A stretch of DNA of 64,000 bases from Cercophora sp. LCS_1 (lineage: Eukaryota > Ascomycota > Sordariomycetes > Sordariales > Lasiosphaeriaceae). The notes under the pieces are model-generated. The model had not been told where the DNA came from. It made no database searches and was given only the letters and a program-made list of their open reading frames with translations. The position numbers were made by a program, and so were the translations under genes. This document shows positions 44,320 through 56,479 of the stretch, one piece after another (position 1 is the first letter of the stretch; each line of letters starts with the position of its first letter). The DNA lies in NCBI GenBank assembly GCA_036250225.1, contig JAPZLL010000051.1, forward strand, positions 62,001-126,000, read 5' to 3'.

Positions 44320-45882
44320 ATGAAGGCGACAGCTGTGGCCGCCGCGGCCGTTCTCGCGGGCGGTGCTAGTGCGCACCGCAACAACCACCGCCATGCTCAC
44401 CAGAACCTGTTCGAGAGGGGGAGGCCGCACAACGAGAGCGAGATCTGCGTTCCCAGCTGCACCACCATCTGGAAGACCATCACCGGCGAGCCGACCCTGT
44501 ATATCCCGCCTCCCGCCACGGCCACCGCCTGGCCCACCGGCCCGGCCGTCGTCCCTACCCCTGGAGCGCATATCTGCCCGACGCCCGGCACCTACACCTT
44601 CCCGGCCACCACCCTTACCGTGACCGAGACCACCACCGTCTGCGCCGCCTCGACCACCGGGCTGCCCAGCGGCACCCACACCATCGGCGGTGTGACGACC
44701 GTTGTGGAGAAGGAGACCACGGTCGTCTGCCCGTACGCCACCACCAAGACAAGGGGCGGTGTCGTTACCAGCGTCATTGAGACTACCACCTATGTCTGTC
44801 CCTCGGCCGGCACCTACACCATTGCCCCGGTCGTCACCACCGTCTCCGTGCCCACGACCACCGTCGTCGTCCCCGTTGTGACCACCGTCTGCCCGGGTAC
44901 CTACACCGCCCCCGCTGTCGTCACCGTTGTCGATACCGCCACCGTTGTCTTCTGCCCTTTCACCTCGGAGACTCCCGCCGCCCCGACTAAGGAGGTCGTT
45001 GCTCCTGCTCCTCCCCAGTACACCGCTCCTGCCCCGGCTCCCCCCTCCCCCCCGGCTGTCGCTCCTCCTTCCGGCGGTCTTGGTGGCCACGGCGGCAAGT
45101 GGGCCATGACCTACACCCCTTACTCCGACAGCGGTGACTGCAAGAACAAGGCCGAGGTCCTTGCTGACGTCAAGAAGATCGCTGCTGCTGGTTTCACCAC
45201 CCTCCGTGTCTACTCGACTGACTGCGACACCCTCCCCAACGTTGGTGCTGCTGCTCACGAGTGTGGTCTCAGCCTGATTGTCGGTGTCTTCGTCGGCAAG
45301 AAGGGTTGCGACAACGGCTCGCCCGATGTTGCCACCCAGATCAGCGCTCTCAAGTCGTGGGCCCAGTGGGATCTCGTCAAGCTCGTTGTCGTCGGCAACG
45401 AGGCTCTGTTCAACGGTTTCTGCACCGTTGGCGAGCTCAAGAACCTGATCGTCCACACCAAGTCCGAGCTCGGCTCCGTCGGCTACAGTGGCCCCTTCAC
45501 CACCACCGATGTCGTCTCTGCCTGGCTCGACCAGGACACCCAGGCCATCTGCGACGTCATCGACCTCGTTGCTTGCAACGCCCACGCTTACTTCAACGCT
45601 GGCACCCACCCCTCCGAGGCTGGCCAGTTCGTCGCCGGTCAGCTTTCCCTTGTCGAGAAGAAGTGCGGCAAGAGCGGTTACGTCATGGAGACTGGCTGGC
45701 CCACCGCCGGTATCTGCTACGGCGTCGCTTGCGCCGGTGTCCAGGAGCAGGCCACTGCCATCAAGTCCATCAAGGACGCCATCGGTGACAAGGTTGTCTT
45801 CTTCTCCGCCACCAACGACCCCTGGAAGGACCCCGGTGCTTGCAACTGCGAGCGCAGCTGGGGCTGCGGCCAGCTCTTCTAA
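44320..45882 (+). CDS. GH17 cell-wall beta-1,3-glucanase/transglycosylase-like protein
   Basis: An intronless gene of 520 residues. Residues 1-18 are a signal peptide ending ASA. Residues about 40-225 are Thr/Val/Pro-rich with repeated Cys-Pro...GTYT...TVVxTTTVC units, a spacer likely to be O-mannosylated. A Pro/Ala linker (about 226-255) leads to the GH17 barrel. Catalytic residues are recognisable: acid/base E361 in VVVGNEAL and nucleophile E457 in VMETGWP, as in the GH17 signature. Related fungal wall proteins (Scw11- and BtgE-type) remodel beta-1,3-glucan. No GPI signal is seen; it may be held in the wall covalently. The coding region is extremely rich in C-ending codons, typical of high expression. 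A full-length antisense frame (44227-45984) results from that bias. Confidence 0.93.
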   Translation: MKATAVAAAAVLAGGASAHRNNHRHAHQNLFERGRPHNESEICVPSCTTIWKTITGEPTLYIPPPATATAWPTGPAVVPTPGAHICPTPGTYTFPATTLTVTETTTVCAASTTGLPSGTHTIGGVTTVVEKETTVVCPYATTKTRGGVVTSVIETTTYVCPSAGTYTIAPVVTTVSVPTTTVVVPVVTTVCPGTYTAPAVVTVVDTATVVFCPFTSETPAAPTKEVVAPAPPQYTAPAPAPPSPPAVAPPSGGLGGHGGKWAMTYTPYSDSGDCKNKAEVLADVKKIAAAGFTTLRVYSTDCDTLPNVGAAAHECGLSLIVGVFVGKKGCDNGSPDVATQISALKSWAQWDLVKLVVVGNEALFNGFCTVGELKNLIVHTKSELGSVGYSGPFTTTDVVSAWLDQDTQAICDVIDLVACNAHAYFNAGTHPSEAGQFVAGQLSLVEKKCGKSGYVMETGWPTAGICYGVACAGVQEQATAIKSIKDAIGDKVVFFSATNDPWKDPGACNCERSWGCGQLF

Positions 45883-47687
45883 ACGGGCGTCGTTGGTCTC
45901 TACGCCACCGGATCGTGATCGGCTCGTCATGCGATCAGCTCGTCCCTTTACCCACGCGAGGTTTATATATACATAGCATTGCAAATATCTCCAGCTGTCA
46001 ATTATGAGACCTTGCCTTCAGTACATCTGCGTCTTCATTCTCATCCCGTCGTTGGATAGTTGTCTCGCCTGTTGGATCGTGTCCTCTGTTGGAGCTGTCG
46101 CTTCGAGGCTTGGGTTGAAATGAGAACGAAACTTGGTTGGAAGCGTGTTGAGATGGTGCTCCGAATGGAGACAACCGCATCTTGGCTTCGGCGTGATTGG
46201 CAGTTCTGTCCCCTTGAAACATACCTCGTTGGGTGTCTTGTCGTCGTTGAGGCGACGAAGACGGCGGAGGCTCCCGACATGTACTGATATGTTGGTTGGT
46301 GAAGATCATTGGGTGTTGCCGGAGATGATGTACCGCGTCGCAGCGTTGTTAGTTTTTAATTTGCTAGTGTTTATTGGATCAAAGTCTCGTTTCTGTCGAT
46401 GTCCAAAACTGTTGCTGTTATTGCAGTTGAACCATTGACGTTGCCTGTTTGTGAAGTAGAAGAACCTAGCATCTGCGCGGCCGTGTTGTTCTGATGGGCA
46501 TGTTCATGCTCGGATCAACGCGCAACCACTTCTTCCGTCGGACAAGCAGCATGTAGACGAATGCCTCGGGATAATCTCCGAGTCCAACAAACGTGCAACA
46601 GGAGCAAGAAGCGAATCAGGGGCCACCGTCTCTTCCACGTTGGGGATATGGAACGTGGGCAACTAAAAGTTGTGAAACGATGGGCAGACGGAACCAGTCG
46701 CAACAGCAAAGCCGTACCGTTCCTCAACGAGATTACCCGTACGTTTGACAAGTAGTGTTACTTGAGAAGGGACGGCGCCATTTGTGTACCGCGAGACTCG
46801 ATAGGTCTTGTGTACTTCAACGTACCGACATCAAAGATAATGTATCAACATCTCCCCCGTTTTGAGATGACATTGCCGAAACATTGCAGATACTATGTAT
46901 TACCAAATACCCAGCACCGCCGTCCAGTCCCAATACCCCTTAACCTGGAGGGAAACCAAACAAAAGCCAGCGGTAGCTAACACCCAATCATACCCGACCC
47001 ATTTCATTGAAACCTGCCGGTCCAGGCCAACAAAGCCAAATACTAAAATGACAAGATGACAACAGATCCATAGGTTGAAAAGGCAGATCGTGGCGAGAAT
47101 AGAGCCGCCCTAGCACGCACGCTTGCTTGTTCGCTTCCCTTGCTTCAAAATGCCCATCAGACAAACCCCACCGTTGAACCATATCGACCGCTTGCCTCCT
47201 CGCCAGTATGTTTTTGAAGCAACAAGCCGCCGTGCCATATTTCCATGCATCATGCCATCGCGTCCACAGCGACCCCATTAGTCGCATGTTCTCAGCTGGG
47301 ATTGATAAAATATCCTGTGCTGTACCCAAAAAAATACTTCCCCCGCCCTGTCTCTGTCCCGTCCGCTCAATCCACTAAGCGGGTCCTCTCAAGATTGCGG
47401 ACCCCCAACCCTCTTCGTGGCATGCCCCTGTGACCACGCAGGAAATGCATCTGCGCCGTTACAGTCCCCTCATGCATGTCCGAAGAGTGTTGTCCCTGGC
47501 CCTTCAGCTGGTGACACATCGATAAACGAACCGCCGAGTTTGTAGCAACTGTCCGGTCCTCACTTCGGAAAGATCCCTTGGTGGCGCGCGGCTTGGTAGA
47601 CGCCCGATACCCAACGCTTCATTGCTTCGTCGTGCAACTGCCGTTCACGGCGATTGGTGGATCGCATTCATCTGGGCCCATGGTTCT
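45883..47687. other. Convergent intergenic region, no gene supported
   Basis: About 1.8 kb between the GH17 gene (plus) and the WD40 gene (minus). The short frames on both strands show no domain or splice-joined partner. It should contain both 3' untranslated regions. Nothing else was recognised. Confidence 0.45.
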
Positions 47688-50055
47688 TCAGAAAGGCTCT
47701 ATGTCCTCCGAATCTGCGCCCTTCCTCCGTCTCCTCGACAGTGATTCTTTGACGTGTTTCTCCTTGGTGAATACCGACGGTTGCCAATCAAAATTGGTGC
47801 CACAGTACCATCTATTGTCCCTGTGGCCTGAGAACTCTTCGTCCGAATTCCACGTCGCCTTCTGTCCGAGGCCGCACCTCTCCAACTGAAGGAGGCCGCC
47901 ACGAGCACGGTCACAGCACAAAATGTTGAGGTCCTGGCCATCATTCGTAAACTGGACGCCACCAATCTCGCCAAAGATGTCAACAGTCTGCCTCGAACGG
48001 AAGGTTTGAGCATCAATGATGTTGATAAAATCGGCTTCTTCGGCAGCAACCAGAACACGCTTCCCGCTCCCGATGGGCGAGAAGCGCAAACCACGAACGC
48101 CTGCCATCTCGGTTCGTAGCGTACAAACTGGTGCGGCACCACCCGAGTTATCAGACCACTTGCGAGCATCCCAAATCTTGATCGACTTGTCCTGGAAGCC
48201 TGTGGCCACGGTCCAGCCATCGTCGGCCCAGTCACAGGCAAAACCATAGTCCCGGTGACCAGGGAGGGCCTTGAGGATCTCGGGTCGTCCCCCTGGCAGG
48301 GTGGACTCGGCAGCTGCGATGAGCACGTGCTGGTCGTCGCCCACCATGACGCGAAGTCGTCGGTCAGGGGACAGTGCTGTGCAGTTCAGAGGGAACCTAA
48401 ATCGCTGATGTGACAGCCATGTTTCGGTGGCGATGTCGAGAGTGCGGAAAATCATGTCGTTGGAGGCAAAGGCAGCGACCAGGGTGGACGGGCTCCTGGA
48501 ATAATGGATCTGGACGTGGTTCGTGATGCCGCTCAGGTTGGTGGTGATAAGACCATCATGGCAAGCGAGGCTCTCGGGCTCGTTCGAGTCAAGGCATCGT
48601 AGGATATACTCGCCGTTGAAGTACCCTGCAATGAGGACACCATGGTCCGCGGCCACGGTCGAGACCTGCGACCCATGGTTGTCGCTGATGATGACATGCT
48701 TCTTACCAGTAACAGGGTTGAAGTGGTAAACAGAGCCCATCCCAGGATAGAAGATACCTGTGCGGGAGGACCCCGCGAGAACGTTGCGCAGCTGGAAGTG
48801 CGACAAGGTCACATCATGCTGAATGTCCATCCGTCGGAACCTAAAGTAACTTTCTGTGCGAGGGAGGACCACATCGGGCAGGTTAGGCTGTCACTGGGTA
48901 AGCATCGGGAAAGGCGGGGAAACAGTCTGGCGGTGCACATACGGTCCACCTGTCCGAGCCCGGCTGATTCACATAGTTGTTGTATGTGAGCAACCGGCGC
49001 TCTCGTGCTTCTTTCCTCGTCACACCGAGATCATCCCAATCGATTCCCTGGAAATCTCGCACGTCTCCCTCGAGATCAGCATACCGGATGCGTTTTACTT
49101 TCTCCGTGGTAAGGGCATGGATCCTGCTGGGCCACGGATACCGGCCCCGTTCCCGAGAAAGACCCGGCACACTGCGGCTGTGACGGGCCCAGTGGTGGAG
49201 GAAGTCAGGAAGGTTGTAGTTTCCAGGCCCGAGAGTGTGGGGACTTGGGTTGCTCAAAGCGACTGGATGCGCGCCCTCGAACCAACTTGAGCCGGCTTCA
49301 TCGCCCTCGGGGTCGAGCGTTGCCTGGGTCACGGAAGGGTGGAAGAACATCGGGAACGACGGGTGCGTTGGGATTGAAAAATAATTTGGAAAGCCAAGAG
49401 CCGCAGAGGCGGCGGGAAGGTGATGAAGTTGCGTGTTGCTCAGAAAGATGGAGTCGGGTGGGTAGCCAGGTTGGTACCCAGGGAGGGGGTCGGTGAAGCT
49501 GGCATCGACTCCCCCGGCCGCGTCCGCCGGCGCGTCTAGGTTCATGTCGCCGGACAGCGAACTTGCAGCTTCAGGGTAGTTCAACGAGGGAACAGCGGGA
49601 GCCCCCAACATATTCAGGTCATCCGAGGCGTACCCGTCCAGGTCGGCGAACGATGACTGGGCGTGAGGCTGGTGATTGTACGGGTAGCTTTGGGGATGCT
49701 GCGTGTACGGGTAAGGATAGTCAGAGTTCCCGTCAGTGTGATGGAGGTGGTCGTGTTCGTGGTGATGTCCGAAACACAAATCCTCGTCTTCGTCCTCGTC
49801 CTCGCCCTCGGCGTCTCGCCCTGCCTCACGTTCCTCGACGTCGTCGGTTCCTTCGAGCAGATCGCCGTAATGGTCGTTGGCGGCCAAGAGAACGTCGCTT
49901 TCCTCCTCACTTGCGCTAGCGGGAGGTGTCATGAGAACATCACTCTGATCCAGGCTGGCGGAGTGGTGGTGAGTGGAGGCCGTGGAAGCAAAAGAGTCGT
50001 TGTCGGAGCTGGGCCTGCGGGGCCGGGAGGAGCCCAAAAAGGAGCCGGGGCGCAT
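47688..50055 (-). CDS. WD40-repeat protein with long acidic, His-rich N-terminus, 2 exons
   Basis: Exon 1 48943-50055, a 55-nt intron (GTATGT ... GACAG), exon 2 47688-48887; 770 residues. The first 130 residues are Ser/Asp/Glu-rich, with runs like EGEDEDEDEDLCFG and a His cluster HHHEHDHLHH. Residues 140-320 are low-complexity with Pro, Tyr and Asn. A conserved-looking block, GIDWDDLGVTRKEARERR and LTYNNYVN, follows and precedes the splice. Exon 2 holds a beta-propeller: VAADHGVLIAGYFNGEY, FACDWADDGWTVATGF, SIKIWDAR, GVRGLRFSPIGSGKRV. The WD40 fold suggests a scaffold, but I do not recognise the family or its partners. The His cluster may bind metal ions, which is speculative. Confidence 0.88.
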
Positions 50056-52724
50056 GGCGTGCGGAGACCGTCTCTTTTAAACGTTGAAACAAATGGGGAA
50101 CCGGGGTGCATTGGCCAGGCCAGCAAGCAGCAGGATTTGCTTCTTTTTCTCGGCTCTCGGTCGCGAGTCGCCTTGTTTCCCGTCAAGGCCACGCCGGGTT
50201 CAAGGTGCCCTGGGCAGTAGTTGCTTTTTCGCCCATCCGATGTTTGATATCCAACCACCTACCGACGCTGGGATGCGCCACGCCCTGAGCTGCTGGCGGC
50301 CAGCGGGAAGCTTCTCTCCGACACAAAATCAATCTCGGACCACGATTGCGAGTCGGAATGGGTCGGGCGTGGCGGCACAGCAACTTAGTTGGAAAGGAGG
50401 CGGGATGACAGATGGCGGATGGGCTGAAAGCGAGGCAAGGGGAGCGACATGAAGCAACACCGTGCACATAAATGGCGGGTGGCCAGCACTGGGCATGGGG
50501 AGGGTCCTTGAAGACTATTAGTGGGGTTTTGGTGGGATGGCCCGGGCCCGGCGGGGGCGGGATGCGGCACCCAGTCGACGACCCCTTGGGGTGTCCAGGG
50601 TCAAGTCTGTAGGTGGGTGGGAGGTGGGTAGGACCCCCGCGCAGCCCACCCATTCCATTTCAATCTTCCAAAGATACATCCCGAGTCGGTCTCACAGCAT
50701 AAAGCGCACTTCCAGCACAGCGCAGCATCAACGCGACCGATCCTATTCCCTATTTCGTACCCTCCTTTACACGATATGCGCGTCAGCTGAGCGCCGGCAA
50801 CCGGCGACCTCGGGATGGCAGCTCTTTTGCAGCCCTCACTCTGCCCTCTCTCGCTAGCACCTATGCCGTTCGAGGACGCGCGCGCGTTGGAGGCAACGAA
50901 GCACAAGACTGCCCGAGCGATCCAGATGAACCCGGTGGACGAGGAGCCTTGTCACGGCTGGTCGCCGTCTGCCCCTCTTCCCCCTTGTCTGCACCTGCCC
51001 TCTCCATCCCCCATCCAGCAACGCATCAACGCACCCACAGGCGTCGCCGCCGGCGGCAGCAGAGCAACCCCAGCATGGAAGAAACAACGAACAAAAAAAA
51101 ATAGCCCGTTCGCGACCAGACTCGGGTGCGGGGAGACCGAACTGGTCGACTTGCATCATTCTCCGCACCCGCACCTCGCGACAACATGCCCATGTTCGGC
51201 GTCTTCTAGCCCTCCCAATCCTGTCATCATGCCTTCCCTTCGTAGACACGACAGCAGCAAGCCCCAGAAAATATGCCAGGTTGGAGAAATCGCCGAGCCC
51301 ATCACCGCCGGGCTGCTACTTACTCCCTGTGAAATTTGCCAGTCTCTCAGCATCCGTGGCTCCCTCCGACCGCCGTTGCGTCCTCCCCGGCGTGCCTCTT
51401 TTCTTTTCTGACACCTCGAAAACCCAAAAATGATACATCACTTTGCTCGGGGAAGAACCCAAATTGCTCCCGCTCACGCAACGAAAACTGCTGAGCGAGG
51501 CCGATGCCTCTCTCTCCCTTGCATCCCTGGCTCTTTTTTACTCCTCTCTTTCTCTCTTCCGCCTCTCTCTCCCTGAACTTGACCGCCGTGGCCGGCGGTC
51601 ACCTCACCGGCGTCAGTGCGTTCCGGGCAGGAAAAGGAGGGGGGCCCAGCAGCAACACACACACACACACACCACGCACACACAAACACACTGGTCTCTT
51701 CTTGGCACGCTGGCAGGATGGATGGATGGATGCGAACTGGCTTCAACATCGCCGATGTCTCGGCCACCGCCCTTTTCCACCATCCGATCCACTGAATTTC
51801 CCTGACAAGATGTTTGTCGTCCGTCCCTTGCTCGGGCCGAGACTACCAGTAGTCTACGTGCAGTAGGCAGCCCCCGAGACCCAACAAGTTCCTGGGACAC
51901 AAACAGCCCGGACTGCAGCGTGTGAACGAACAAACCGGCCATGCCTCACAGGTGTTGGGTTTGTTGGGTGGCCGACCAACTGCCGACTCGTCGCCCCCAA
52001 AGCGCGCACCGTGTGGCGTGTGTCGTGTGTCGGATTGCGCGCGATGCTCCCCAAAAGGGTTACACAAACGCAGCCGGAAACCATGTTGCAGTTCGGCTGC
52101 GTGCAAAAGACACATTTGAGGTGTGTGTGTCCGTGTCATTGAGTGCGACTGGTCGATCGAGGACCACCTTCAGGTTTCCAGCTTCCTCACTATCACGAAC
52201 CAAGGATAACGAACCCGTTGAAGAAAGGCTCGGCCAGCCAGCCGCTCCGGAACCGGGGGACACACGGGATCCTTCCTTCCATCCACTACTCGCCCCAGCG
52301 GCCCGGGAATCTCATCTCATCTCGTGTCAGCGGGTATAGGTGTAACTGCTAAGAATTAATCACGGCTGGCTGAAAAAGCCATGATACTACGTACTTATCT
52401 ACAGGAGTAAAAGGGGCTTCCTCAAGGGAGCCAAAGCGTTAGAAGCCAACATGCGCCACCCGAATGCCCGCAACCTTCCCTCTAGACATCGAGATCGTGG
52501 TCCGAGATTAATATAGAAATGCGACAGAAACACATCGTCCTCGACCCGACATCGAAGCCCCATCTGTTCACAACCAGGAACACCCAAACATGAAACATCA
52601 GGACAGGACAAGGAGAAGACGGAGAATTATCGCGCCTCCTCGACACTGTGCTGTCCGCTATGCGATCCCTGTAAAAGTAAAATACCGGTACCACTCTATC
52701 CCCGACCTCACACGGATGGCTTAC
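50056..52724. other. Intergenic region with simple repeats, no gene supported
   Basis: About 2.7 kb between the WD40 start (minus) and the end of the chitin synthase (minus). The left part must be the WD40 promoter. It contains C- and T-rich tracts, an AC microsatellite (51655-51672) and several GGAT tetramers near 51717. The frame 50815-51411 (plus) is Pro/Ser/Arg-rich without a domain. No RNA gene was recognised. Confidence 0.45.
51655..51672. repeat. AC dinucleotide microsatellite, 9 units
   Basis: Nine perfect AC units are followed by a degenerate CA-rich stretch to about 51690. A candidate strain marker with no expected function. Confidence 0.8.
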
Positions 52725-55700
52725 TCATGCGTCCGAATAATACTCCTCGTACTGCTGCTGCCCATGCCCTTGAGGTTGACTCCAGCCCTGGCTGCCGCCG
52801 GCCACGTTCTCCTTAGAACCCCAGTAGTTGTTTCTGTTCCTGCGGTCGCGCTCAAACTCGGCCCATCGCTTCATTGTGATTTTGCTGCTGTCAAACTCGC
52901 CCTCGTACTCGATACCCGCCTTTTTGGTTTTCTCTCCGGCTGTCTTTCTCGTCTCGCCCCACGAGAAGTCATCAAACTTCCAGAACGCGTACGTGGGCAA
53001 GATAAAGTTCCAGACAGGCAGCGAGAGCAGGTAGATCAGCATCCAGGCCACGTAGGACCAGCTATGAGCCGTCACAACGATCAAAATAGCCGGCAAACCC
53101 AGGATAAGACCCAGGAGAATCAGCGGGATGATCTGGGGCGGAGAGTTGATGATGGAAATGATCACTGGGTAAATGTCAGGCAAATTTCCTTGATACAATG
53201 GAGAGAGAGGGAAGTCTTTGGGCACTTACCAACATAAAATGTGAACGCGATAGCAGCGGGCAGAACGACGGTACCAATCAGCTCAATGAAAACGATGAAC
53301 TGCATACTGAAGCAGAAGGTACCGCAAAGGTCGCGCACAAGGACGAGCTCCATCAAGTTATGGATGGTTGAGTTGATCCACCGACGGCGCTGGGAGAGAA
53401 GAACGCTGAAAGTCTCGGGGACCGTCGTCTTGCAGACAGCCTGCGGCACAAAGACCTGCTTTCGCTTTGGAAATGTGCGAAGCATGAGGGTCGAGAGATA
53501 ACGATCCTCGCCAAGCAGAAGGAGATTCTTCTTGTGAAGCGTGTCGACGACGTTCTCCGAATAGTGCTCGACGACGTCCGGGTTGGCCAGGATGGGAACC
53601 CAGTAGTTCTGCGCACCTTTGGGCGCCTTGATGCGGTACATGCAGAAACAACCGGGGAGACAGGTGACACCGCCGAAAACCGACTCGAAAGATTTGGAGA
53701 GGTGGTGAGAAATAAAGTATTCAAACACTTGAATGGCGGACACCCAGCTGGCTCTCTTGTTGGCAATCTTGGTTTCGCCACACAGGCCCATGATGTCCGG
53801 GTCCTTGACCATGGCCGAAATCATGTGGGTGAGACTGTCGGGGAAGACCTTGGTGTCGGCGTCAACCATGAGTACAACCTCGTAGAAGTCCGGTGATATG
53901 CCCGTAACCTTCCACAGCCCATTGAACATTTCGTACTCGAGTTCTGTCATGCGCTCATCAAACATAACCTTCTGGAGGAAAGACATGAGGATGATCTGAC
54001 TGTCGCGCTTGCCACGATTTCCTGGCTTGGACTTGACAACCTCATCAGGGGTACCGCACTTGACAACCACCATCATCGGCACCCGCTGTTGCTTCTCCAG
54101 AGGAATGGCGGACTTAGCGCCGTAGTCATAGAAGCCCGTATACACCTTGGCCATGTTGTGCCGCTTGGATCCACTGGCAACGGCCACGTATGAGAAGGCT
54201 GGAACGTCTTCGGGAGCAATCGCGTGGTCCTTCATCATACCGAGAACAATATCAGGAGTTGAGTGAGTCTCCCCTTTGCCCTTGATGATGCCGTCGCAAA
54301 TAACGAGGATCACCTTGTGGCTATTGGGATAATCCGTCATGGCGATCGAATCCAACGTCGAACGGATACCTAGTTCACCTTCGGAATACGCGGTGACCAG
54401 GCAAATAGCATGGGCCAATGGGAAACCGAATGGCATCCAGTCCGAAGGCGGCTGGGGCACCACGGCTTCGTGGATGAAGCCTGCCGGGCCAGGGCCATCT
54501 GTCGGACTGGTACTTGTGGTATATGGATCAGACTTGAGGAAGCTAGCCCGGCTGTCGCTGCCCTCGCGGTAGATTGATCCTGGATGGAGAAGCTGGCCGG
54601 CTGCACTCTGGCTTGCCATTGTTGTCGGTACCATGGACTTGCGATTGCCCCGCTCGGCGCCATAGACAGCGGAGAAACGGGAGGTTTTGGGCAAGAAGGT
54701 GCTGCTGCGCTTACTGTGGCGGTCCGAGCCGTTGACACTGCTGCCGACCTCACCTGGGAATCTTGGTGGAGCCCGGTAGATGTCTTCGGTCCAGTCCTCG
54801 ATCTGTTTTTGGCGCTTTCGGAGATTGGATGTCTGCGAGGTCTTGTCGGCTGCGTAGGTTTTGCTTATAAACCATTGGAACATGATCGCCAAGACGAATC
54901 TCGCAAGCACAACAGCCAGAATCAACACGAGTGAAACGTATAGAACAACCTTGGAGGCGATGCAGCCCACCGTGTCCGTGTCGACCGTCCCGACCTTGAT
55001 CAATTCTTCGAAACACTCAGCGTTTGCCTTATCACCGGAAGATTGGAATGCGCGCGTGATGTCTCGACCTCGAATCGCGCGGTTCTCAGGGGTATTTTTG
55101 TCCCTAAGTTCTGCAAACCGCGGGGGATATGTGACCTGGGAGTCGTCGAGCCATCTCAACAAGTCCAAATCTAGGACATTGCCCGAGTAAACAACGAGAT
55201 TGCGCGAGCCGTTTTTGATATCGTCCCATGTGAAATAGACGTCTGCAGCACCGGTCAACCCCAGATAGAACGTGTCGCGAGATGCCTGGGTGGTATGGCA
55301 AGCATAGCCCACGTAGTAGGGCGAAGTATAGTTGGGTGTTGAAGAACCGTCCTGATTGAAAGTTGTGCAGGGGAAGTACCAGCCCATATTACCGCGGTCA
55401 TCCGTCGGGATGTTCGAGCCCCTCGCTGGGTTGATGAGCCCCTTGCATTTCCCATTGACGTTTTGGAACAGGAAGCTGCCATCTTGCCCACCATGCTTTT
55501 CCGGGAGGTCGTACAAGACGTTTGCGCCCACGCTCTGGCCGGTGCTTGGATCACGACGAAGGGGGATGCCCTCAGCTGCGGGGTGGTGCGACGCCGAGAG
55601 ATCGTAAGCCGAGCCGTGGAAAATCATGTAACCCTCAGTAACTTCGTTCACCCGCAACCGGAGCGGGGGTCGGCCGCAAACCACTTGGTTGAAGCCAAAT

Positions 55701-56479
55701 GTTAAGAAGCCGACGAATCCCATGATGAAGAGAATGATGCTGAGCAGGCCCATCTTCTCTCTCCACGCGCGTTGTTGGGCCTTGGTGGACATGCCGAAAC
55801 ATTTGAGGATGAAGCCCGGGCACCAAAATGTAACAATTGCGCAGTATATGTTCCAGAAACTTGGAGGGCGCAGTTGCTCCTCCACCTTTTTCTCTTGACG
55901 CTTCGACTCCTTCGTGATCTTTCCGTGTTTCGCTCCGCTCGATGCTCTTCGTCTCGATCTACCCGATTTCTCCGCACTTTCGCGATGGTGCCTGCCGGAT
56001 TTCCTCCTGGGAGGAGTTATGTCGGAGGGAATGTCGTCGCCCCTCGATCCAGCACCCGAAATGTCTGTCGTCCCCTCCAATTCCTCCAGGACAGGGTCGT
56101 TTCCAGTTGACGAAGGCAGCGTGTTCATGTTTGCAGCATGCTTTCTGTAATAGTAATTTGGATGATCTTTCCCTATCCTGTTCCTCTCTGGTCGAATCAA
56201 ACTCCTCTTGCGTTGGAAACCGGTATCGGGGGAGCGCGTTGGGTCGTCGAGCGGCGGCGGCGATAGGGGGGCGCTCTCTGTGTTGGACGTATTAGGAGGC
56301 GGCAGGGTCTCAGCGAAGGAGGACATTGATGGCCCACGTTGATGCTGTGACTGCCCTGCCACGGGACTATACCCACCAGCCTCGAGATCCGTAGGCCGCT
56401 GGCGACGCGAGGGCGCATGGCGATATCCCGTCCTCTCTTCGTACGAGGGGGTCGCCCCTGGTCTCTGTGGGAGGGACAT
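52725..56479 (-). CDS. chs-4: Class IV chitin synthase (yeast Chs3 type), 2 exons
   Basis: Exon 1 53230-56479, a 65-nt intron (GTAAGT ... TACCCAG), exon 2 52725-53164; 1229 residues, the usual class IV length. The N-terminus (about 1-200) is disordered and basic. Early helices (for example LLSIILFIMGFVGFLTFGF after M243) precede a long region and the GT2 domain. Catalytic signatures: LMVDADTKVFPDSL, GEDRYLSTLM and QRRRW at about 1030-1034. Further helices follow (IPLILLGLILGLPAILI, then AWMLIYLLSLPVWNFI in exon 2), and a hydrophilic tail. There is no myosin-motor domain, which excludes classes V and VII. The enzyme polymerises UDP-GlcNAc into chitin at the plasma membrane. A Skt5-type protein lies divergently 5.1 kb away. 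Confidence 0.95.

Noticed and set aside
44227..45984. Long minus-strand frame (585 codons) as a separate gene
   Set aside because: It is the complement of the GH17 gene, has Gly/Asp/Arg-rich composition without domain, and is explained by C-ending codon bias on the plus strand.
50815..51411. Plus-strand frame of 198 residues
   Set aside because: Pro/Ser/Arg-rich, no domain, and lies in simple-sequence-rich intergenic DNA.
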